Below the pieces are notes generated by a model. The model was not told the origin of the DNA, did not search any database, and saw only the letters and a program-made list of their open reading frames with translations. The translations under genes were made by a program, and so were the position numbers. Below are positions 5,512-10,674 of a stretch of DNA of 10,674 bases, piece by piece; positions within the stretch are counted from its first letter, which is position 1, and each line of letters opens with the position of its first letter. This DNA is from Candidatus Omnitrophota bacterium (GTDB lineage Bacteria > Omnitrophota > Omnitrophia > Omnitrophales > Danuiimicrobiaceae), in the NCBI GenBank assembly GCA_016206955.1, contig JACQQO010000033.1:1-10674 (forward strand), read 5' to 3'.

Positions 5512-6189
5512 ATGCTCACTCGGCAGCTGCGTGAAGTCAAAGAACGGGTCGATCAGGCTTGCCGTCGTTCCAAACGCGATCCCAAGCAAATTAAGCTTGT
5601 CTTAGTGACCAAAGAAGTTGAGATGAGCAGAATCGAGCAAGCCTATGAACTTGGGATTCGTGATTTTGGAGAAAATCGAGTCCGGGAATTATTGGCCAAG
5701 GCAGAGCAGTTGCCGAAAGACATTCAGTGGCACTTTATCGGTTCGCTTCAAACGAACAAAATTAAATCTTTAATAGGCCGTGTGGTTTTGATCCATTCTT
5801 TAGACCGAATCGAGTTAGCGCGAGAAATTGAAAAGGAAGCTGCAAAACAAGATCAAACAGTTGATCTTTTGATTCAAGTGAATACGTCTCGTGAGGAAAC
5901 CAAGCATGGTTTTAAGCCCGAAGAAGTAGAAACCGCTGTTTCTGAAATTATAAAATGCGGGCATTTAAATGTGCGTGGTCTCATGACCATAGGGCCGTTG
6001 ACGGAAGATCAGGAACGGATACGTGAATCGTTCTGTTCCCTTCTTCAATTGCGTGATCGTTTGAAGCAAAATTTCGACTTAGATTGGCATTATCTTTCGA
6101 TGGGAATGAGTTCTGATTTTGAAATTGCTGTTGAAGAAGGAGCAAATTTGCTGAGAATTGGAACGGCTGTTTTTGGGCCAAGATTATAA
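5512..6189 (+). CDS. yggS: Pyridoxal phosphate homeostasis protein (YggS/PLPBP family)
   Basis: This cytoplasmic PLP-binding protein of 225 residues has the family's usual length and fold (alanine-racemase-like barrel without racemase activity). The PLP lysine is K34 in LVLVTKE. Other marks are GIRDFGENRVRE, WHFIGSLQTNK, IHSLDR, LIQVNTSREETKHGF, RGLMTIGP and the C-terminal phosphate-binding stretch MGMSSDFEIAVEEGANLLRIGTAVFG. The start lies 12 bases after the DUF4340 stop and lacks an obvious SD sequence. The gene directly precedes proC, a very common pairing, and a yggT gene follows, as in the ylmE-ylmG region of many bacteria. The protein is known to balance free PLP and affect amino-acid metabolism. 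Identification is secure. Confidence 0.96.
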   Translation: MLTRQLREVKERVDQACRRSKRDPKQIKLVLVTKEVEMSRIEQAYELGIRDFGENRVRELLAKAEQLPKDIQWHFIGSLQTNKIKSLIGRVVLIHSLDRIELAREIEKEAAKQDQTVDLLIQVNTSREETKHGFKPEEVETAVSEIIKCGHLNVRGLMTIGPLTEDQERIRESFCSLLQLRDRLKQNFDLDWHYLSMGMSSDFEIAVEEGANLLRIGTAVFGPRL

Positions 6190-6194
6190 AAATC

Positions 6195-7004
6195 ATGAAA
6201 CGAATCAACAAAACGATCGGGATTATTGGATGCGGCAATATGGGAAGCGCAATTTTAAACGGGCTTCTTCATTCTCAAATCGCGCATCCAAACCGTATTT
6301 GTGTTCACGATTCTTTGATTTCTAAAGCAAAATCGGTTTCGAAAAAGTTTGGCGTCCATCGTGCGAAAAGCAATTTGGAATTGGTTCGCCGATCGGAGAT
6401 CATCCTCTTGGCCGTCAAGCCGCAGGATCTTGATTCAGTTGGTAAAGAGATGCGTCCCCATTTACATTCTAAGCATGTGATCGTTAGCATTTTGGCGGGG
6501 ATTCCCATCAAAGCATTAGACCGCGCTTTCGGAAGACGCGTGGCAATTGTTCGGGCGATGCCCAATTTGGGCGCGCAAGTCGGGGAAGGAATGACGGCGA
6601 TTACGAGCCGAAACCGTGCGGCGCTTAAAGCGGCAAGCGTTATTTTTTGCGGTTGCGGCAAAGCGGTTGAGCTTCCCGAGAAATATTTTAATTTGGTGAC
6701 TGCGGTCAGCGGAAGTGGTCCCGCTTATTTCTTCCTGATGATGGAACTTCTTGCCAAGCGAGCAGAGCGAGGGGGAATTCCCCGAACTTCTGCAAAACTC
6801 TTAGCGACTCAAACTGCGCTGGGAGCGGCACATCTTGCCGTTATCTCGGCTCATTCGCCGAAAGAGCTTCGGAAGATGGTCACTTCAAAGAAAGGGACGA
6901 CTGAAGCCGCGCTCAAGGTTTTATTTGCGAAAGGGTTTCCGAAAATTTTTTCTCAGGCCATTAACCGGGCTGTCCGTCGTGCAAGGGAACTAAGCCAAAG
7001 TTAA
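6195..7004 (+). CDS. proC: Pyrroline-5-carboxylate reductase
   Basis: This enzyme catalyses the last step of proline synthesis, NAD(P)H-dependent reduction of pyrroline-5-carboxylate to proline, in the cytoplasm. It has 269 residues, normal for the family. The Rossmann nucleotide-binding motif is IGIIGCGNMGSAI (8-20), followed by AVKPQ (73-77), SILAGI (98-103), the conserved VSGSGPAYFF (171-180) and the C-terminal signature VTSKKGTTEAAL (229-240). Two well-known motifs are altered: the usual MPNTPA reads MPNLGA (122-127) and TSPGGTT reads TSKKGTT. The gene starts five bases after yggS and lacks a clear SD sequence, suggesting coupled translation. No frameshift or truncation is seen. Confidence 0.95.
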   Translation: MKRINKTIGIIGCGNMGSAILNGLLHSQIAHPNRICVHDSLISKAKSVSKKFGVHRAKSNLELVRRSEIILLAVKPQDLDSVGKEMRPHLHSKHVIVSILAGIPIKALDRAFGRRVAIVRAMPNLGAQVGEGMTAITSRNRAALKAASVIFCGCGKAVELPEKYFNLVTAVSGSGPAYFFLMMELLAKRAERGGIPRTSAKLLATQTALGAAHLAVISAHSPKELRKMVTSKKGTTEAALKVLFAKGFPKIFSQAINRAVRRARELSQS

Positions 7005-7012
7005 AAGGAGGT
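7003..7012 (+). promoter_or_regulatory. Strong Shine-Dalgarno sequence for yggT
   Basis: AAAAGGAGGT lies four bases before the yggT ATG and overlaps the last bases of proC. It is the only near-perfect SD sequence in the window. It contrasts with the absent or weak SDs at tyrS, yggS, proC and ileS, so it supports the 7017 start and suggests relatively strong initiation there. Confidence 0.8.
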
Positions 7013-7016
7013 CCTC

Positions 7017-7319
7017 ATGTTTATCATCGGGCAATTTTTTGCCTCGCTTGCTATTTTGGTTTCGATGATTTTCAAGGTCATTTATTTTCTGCTGGTGATC
7101 CGAATCATTGTTTCGTGGTTTCAGGCCAGTTCATTTTCAGAACCCATTAGCTTGCTTTACCGCATTACCGATCCTATTTTGCTTCCTTTAAGACGTCTTC
7201 CACTTCAAGTCGGAATGATCGACTTTTCTCCCGTGGTTGCTTTTATATTGATCAGTTTTATCGATAGTTTTGTGGTCGGTATTTTGCAGCGGCTTGCCTT
7301 TCAGTTTGGCGGCGTTTAA
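7017..7319 (+). CDS. yggT: YggT family membrane protein
   Basis: This small integral membrane protein of 100 residues has two hydrophobic segments, about 5-34 and 66-90. The conserved YggT block lies between them: RIIVSWF (28-34), ITDPILLPLRRLP (50-62) and IDFSPVVAF (68-76). The family is linked to osmotic tolerance in enterobacteria and to cell division or membrane organisation (YlmG) in Gram-positive bacteria and plastids. The exact role here is unknown. The gene follows proC by 12 bases with a strong SD sequence and precedes the phosphorylase gene by 12 bases. Its place near yggS and ileS fits the ylmE-ylmG-ileS neighbourhood. Confidence 0.92.
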   Translation: MFIIGQFFASLAILVSMIFKVIYFLLVIRIIVSWFQASSFSEPISLLYRITDPILLPLRRLPLQVGMIDFSPVVAFILISFIDSFVVGILQRLAFQFGGV

Positions 7320-7331
7320 AATAGGCTTACG

Positions 7332-8183
7332 ATGAGTTTAGTTCAAAAGCGTTCGGATTTGTTTCAGAAAATCACAAGCGCCGTCAACGCGATTTGGCGA
7401 AAGACAGCCTTTAGGCCTGATATCGCCGTCGTTTTGGGAACAGGTCTTGGCAATTTGAGCAAGCGTGTGAGCGAAGAGGCGGCCATTTCCTATGAGTCGA
7501 TTCCCCATTTCCCAAAATCAACCGCTGCATCTCATGCAGGCCGACTTCTCTTTGGAATGTTGGGCGGGAAAAAAGTGGTGGTGATGGACGGGCGTTTCCA
7601 TTTTTACGAGGGATATACGCTTGAGCAAGTGACTTTTCCCATCCGGGTGCTTAAAAAATTGGGAGCACAAATTTTAATTGTTTCAAATGCGGCAGGCGGC
7701 CTGAATTTGGATTACAAAAAAGGAGATCTCATCTTAATCGAAGATCATATCAATCATATGGGCGTCAATCCCTTGGCAGGTCCCAATGACGGCCGATTGG
7801 GCATTCGGTTTCCGGATATGAGTCAACCTTATTCCGAGCGGCTGATCGCCTTGGCCGAGCGCGCAGGGCGTGCCAAACATATTCCCTTAAAACGCGGAGT
7901 CTATTTGGGCGTAAGCGGTCCCTGTCTTGAAACGCGGGCTGAATACCGCATGATGCGTGAGTGGGGCGCTGATTTGGTCGGAATGTCGACCGTTCCGGAA
8001 GTGATTGTGGGAGTTCACGCCGGTTTTGAGATTTTAGGAATTAGTGTGGTCACTGACCTTTGCGACCCCGGTCATCTCAAGCCGGTCAACATCGAGGAAA
8101 TTATCCGAACTGCATCTGAAGCGGGCCCAAAACTGGATCAGCTGATCGAATTTTTCGTGCATCAACTTCCTCATGTCCGTTAA
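7332..8183 (+). CDS. punA: Purine nucleoside phosphorylase, trimeric (PNP/MTAP) family
   Basis: This cytoplasmic purine-salvage enzyme cleaves nucleosides with phosphate to a free base and ribose 1-phosphate. It has 283 residues. Motifs include VVLGTGLGNL (33-42), a SHAGRL phosphate-site stretch (67-72), GRFHFYEGY (87-95, H90), SNAAGG (118-123), SGPCLETRAEY (195-205) and GMSTVPEVIV (217-226). Family alignment from memory puts E200 at human Glu201 and M218 at Met219. D242, in VVTDLCDPG, sits where classical 6-oxopurine enzymes have Asn243, and I254 sits at His257. Asp and an aliphatic residue at those sites are MTAP-like, so adenosine or 5'-modified substrates are possible. The gene starts 12 bases after yggT with only a weak SD sequence and overlaps ileS by 11 bases. 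Family assignment is secure; substrate preference and the symbol are less certain. Confidence 0.9.
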   Translation: MSLVQKRSDLFQKITSAVNAIWRKTAFRPDIAVVLGTGLGNLSKRVSEEAAISYESIPHFPKSTAASHAGRLLFGMLGGKKVVVMDGRFHFYEGYTLEQVTFPIRVLKKLGAQILIVSNAAGGLNLDYKKGDLILIEDHINHMGVNPLAGPNDGRLGIRFPDMSQPYSERLIALAERAGRAKHIPLKRGVYLGVSGPCLETRAEYRMMREWGADLVGMSTVPEVIVGVHAGFEILGISVVTDLCDPGHLKPVNIEEIIRTASEAGPKLDQLIEFFVHQLPHVR

Positions 8184-10674
8184 GCCCAAAAATTACAAAT
8201 CTACCATCCATCTTCCTCAAACTTCCTTTTCAATGAAGGCGAGCCTTCCTGAGGCAGAACCAAAACGCCTCCGTCTATGGGCTGAAGAGAAACTAAATGA
8301 GCGAATTTTGAGTCAAATCCGCCGGAGGGAAAAAAAATTTATTTTGCATGACGGGCCTCCTTATGCCAATGGCCGTATCCACATTGGCCATGCCCTGAAT
8401 AAAATCTTAAAAGACATCATCGTCAAATATAAAACCATGCGCGGCTTCAGCGCCCTTTATATCCCCGGTTGGGATTGTCATGGGCTTCCGATCGAGCACC
8501 AATGTTTAAAGGAAATGGGCAAACGGAAAGACGAAGTCGAGCGCCTCGCTTTTCGAAAAGAAGCTCGAAAATATGCTGAGCGCTTTATCAAAATCCAGCG
8601 CGAAGAATTTAAACGACTTGCCATCTTCGGCGATTGGGAAAAACCTTATCGAACGATGGACCCTACTTATCAAGCTATGATTGCTGAATCGTTTATTACA
8701 CTTTACGAAAAAGGATTTATTGAACAGCGCTTGAAACCTGTTCCATGGTGTTGGGATTGCGAAACGGCGCTTGCTGATGCGGAATTGGAATATGAGGATA
8801 AAACCTCAAAATCGATTTACGTTGCTTTTAAGTTGGAAGAAGAAAATTGTGATCCGGCTTTTCGAAACTTAATCAAGGGAAAGTCGGTCGGCATCTTGAT
8901 TTGGACGACAACCCCGTGGACGCTTCCGGCAAATGTGGGCATTGCCTTTCATCCTCGACTCCATTATGTTGCCTGCGAAACCGAAAAAGGGATTTTTATT
9001 TTTGCAAAAGAATTACAAGAAAATTTGAAAACAAAGCTCGGCTGGAAAAATCTTCGTATCATTGCTCAGTTCTCCGGTGAGGCCATTCCTTTCTCGCAAG
9101 CGGAAAGGCCTTTCTCAAAGGGAGGCTCAAAACGGATTTTAGCCGATTATGTTTCCAGTACAGATGGAACTGGAATCGTTCATATTGCGCCCGGGCATGG
9201 GGAAGAAGATTATCAATATGGTCATTTAAAAAACGCTCTTCCGATTCTTTCGCCCGTGGATGAGAAGGGAAAATTTACCAAAGAATTTCCTTCGTGCGAG
9301 GGAATGAACGTGTTTAAAGCCAATGAAAAGATCATCGGACTTTTGAAAGAAAAAAAGACATTGCTTCACGAAGAGGAAATTCAACATTCCTATCCCCATT
9401 GCTGGAGGTGTAAAAAACCGATCATCTTCCGCGCAACCCCTCAGTGGTTTTTAAAAGTAGATCATCAAAATCTGCGCAGGAAAATGGGCGATGCAATTCA
9501 AAATAAAATTAAATTCACGCCAGATTGGGGCAAAAATCGGATCGGTTCCATGGTGGAAAGCCGACCCGATTGGTGTTTGTCGCGCCAGCGTTATTGGGGG
9601 GTTCCGATCCCGATTATTTCGTGTACGCATTGTCCCAACACTTTTTTTGTAAGCGAATTGAAGGAAAAAGTAATCGCCATCTTTCAAAAAGAAAGTGCCG
9701 ATGCGTGGTTCGCGCGTCCGGCCGCTGATTTTTTACCTCCAGGTTTCAAGTGCGCAAAGTGCAAGAAATCCGATTTTAAAAAGGAAGAGGATATCATCGA
9801 TGTTTGGTTTGATTCAGGCGTCAGTCATCAAGCGGTTTTGAAACAATCGAAAGAGTTAAAATATCCCGCTGATTTATATTTGGAAGGTTCCGATCAACAC
9901 CGAGGGTGGTTCCAAAGTGCTTTAACCACCGCAGTGGCGCTCGATGGGCAAACTCCGTTCACGGGCGTTTTAACGCATGGATTTGTCGTCGATGGGGAAG
10001 GGAAAAAGATGTCAAAATCGGCCGGAAATGTGATTGCGCCGCAGGATGTGATGAGAGAATTTGGCGCGGATATTTTGAGGCTTTGGGTTTCTTCCTGCGA
10101 TTATCAATTCGACGTCCGGCTTTCTGGAGAAATTTTAAAACAGCTGGCCGATCAATACCGAAAAATCCGGAATACCTTCAGATACCTTCTTGGCAATTTA
10201 CATGACTTTGATCCTAGAAAAAACAGGATTTCAATGGATCAGCTTCATCCTTTAGATCAATGGGCGGTGAGTAAAGCGGACCAGTTATCGCAACTGGCAG
10301 CTGGACGGTATGATGCTTATGATTTCCACGCGGTATTCCAGAAGCTGCACGATTTTTGCTCAATTGATTTAAGTTCTTATTACCTCGATATTTTAAAAGA
10401 CACACTTTATACAGCTTCTCAAACTTCAAATTTGAGACGTTCAGCTCAGAATGGCCTGTTTGAGATTTTATCTCGATTGGTGAAAATCTTAGCGCCCATT
10501 CTTTCGTTTACGATGGATGAAGTATGGCGCTCGTTTCCGATCGAAGAGGGAATGATGTCTGTCCACGAAAGTATTTGGGAAATTTCGGAAACACCTCTCC
10601 AATCAAATACCTTCCAAGATTGGGAATTGATTCGCGCTTTCCGCGATGCCATTATGCCCTCGCTTGAGCGGAAA
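8173..10674 (+). CDS. ileS: Isoleucyl-tRNA synthetase (3' end beyond window)
   Basis: This class I synthetase charges tRNA-Ile and edits misactivated valine. The frame is open from ATG 8173 to the window end, 834 codons; family members are usually about 930 residues, so roughly the last hundred, including any C-terminal zinc module, are missing. The N-terminal NYKSTIHLPQTSFSMKASLP matches the family start, which supports 8173 over an ATG at 8233. Motifs include HIGH (70-73), GWDCHGLPIE (99-108), the editing-domain TTTPWTLPAN (245-254) and GTGIVHIAPGHGEEDY (332-347, with D346 at the editing aspartate). Also present are WCLSRQRYWG (467-476), cysteine pairs C484/C487 and C527/C530 that probably bind zinc, DVWFDSG and KMSKS (612-616). 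The start overlaps the phosphorylase gene by 11 bases and has no clear SD sequence, implying translational coupling. The sequence is intact as far as it goes. Confidence 0.97.
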   Translation, partial: MSVKPKNYKSTIHLPQTSFSMKASLPEAEPKRLRLWAEEKLNERILSQIRRREKKFILHDGPPYANGRIHIGHALNKILKDIIVKYKTMRGFSALYIPGWDCHGLPIEHQCLKEMGKRKDEVERLAFRKEARKYAERFIKIQREEFKRLAIFGDWEKPYRTMDPTYQAMIAESFITLYEKGFIEQRLKPVPWCWDCETALADAELEYEDKTSKSIYVAFKLEEENCDPAFRNLIKGKSVGILIWTTTPWTLPANVGIAFHPRLHYVACETEKGIFIFAKELQENLKTKLGWKNLRIIAQFSGEAIPFSQAERPFSKGGSKRILADYVSSTDGTGIVHIAPGHGEEDYQYGHLKNALPILSPVDEKGKFTKEFPSCEGMNVFKANEKIIGLLKEKKTLLHEEEIQHSYPHCWRCKKPIIFRATPQWFLKVDHQNLRRKMGDAIQNKIKFTPDWGKNRIGSMVESRPDWCLSRQRYWGVPIPIISCTHCPNTFFVSELKEKVIAIFQKESADAWFARPAADFLPPGFKCAKCKKSDFKKEEDIIDVWFDSGVSHQAVLKQSKELKYPADLYLEGSDQHRGWFQSALTTAVALDGQTPFTGVLTHGFVVDGEGKKMSKSAGNVIAPQDVMREFGADILRLWVSSCDYQFDVRLSGEILKQLADQYRKIRNTFRYLLGNLHDFDPRKNRISMDQLHPLDQWAVSKADQLSQLAAGRYDAYDFHAVFQKLHDFCSIDLSSYYLDILKDTLYTASQTSNLRRSAQNGLFEILSRLVKILAPILSFTMDEVWRSFPIEEGMMSVHESIWEISETPLQSNTFQDWELIRAFRDAIMPSLERK

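Overview
This window is one uninterrupted plus-strand block of nine protein-coding genes, with no strand switch and very short gaps. The gene content is ordinary bacterial housekeeping plus a Gld-type ABC export cluster. Base composition is mixed, around 45% GC by eye, and Shine-Dalgarno (SD) sequences are often weak or absent. The order yggS-proC-yggT-(purine phosphorylase)-ileS resembles the ylmE/ylmG/ileS neighbourhood seen in many bacteria. Together with a GldA/F/G plus DUF4340 operon, this suggests a deep-branching, probably uncultivated lineage such as Omnitrophota or a relative. That placement is an inference with low to moderate confidence, because no rRNA or other phylogenetic marker is present.

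Layout: 17-164 is a non-coding nested inverted repeat (element A). It is followed by a good sigma70-type promoter (226-254) that would give tyrS (273-1463) a leader of only about a dozen bases. Between the tyrS stop and the next start lies element B (1461-1579). Then come an ABC ATPase (1576-2295), its ABC-2 permease (2283-3059) and a GldG-like membrane-anchored protein (3063-4418). Element C (4416-4546) follows, then a DUF4340 membrane-anchored protein (4543-5499). The rest is yggS (5512-6189), proC (6195-7004), yggT (7017-7319), a trimeric-type purine nucleoside phosphorylase (7332-8183) and ileS (from 8173, running off the end at 10674 after 834 codons).

How the genes work together: tyrS and ileS charge tRNAs. 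The four Gld/DUF4340 genes probably form one envelope complex, with the ATPase and permease in the inner membrane and two proteins anchored by N-terminal helices. YggS buffers pyridoxal phosphate, ProC makes proline, YggT is a small membrane protein and the phosphorylase salvages purines. Gene spacing suggests a single long transcription unit, possibly modulated at elements B and C.

The most interesting structure is non-coding. Elements B and C share 16-bp (B) and near-perfect 16-bp (C) terminal inverted repeats, but their interiors are completely different in sequence. Each interior is nevertheless filled almost without gaps by three hairpins, giving a cloverleaf-like four-way junction with a 6-bp/3-nt middle hairpin. 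Both elements sit exactly between the TGA stop of one gene and the ATG of the next, and both are flanked by TGA on each side. Removing the element and one TGA would restore a classic 4-base stop/start overlap (ATGA at B, TTGA at C). The right arm supplies the SD-like sequence and the A of the new ATG, and the left arm can pair with it. This looks like a small structured repeat family targeting translationally coupled junctions, which I cannot match to a named family.
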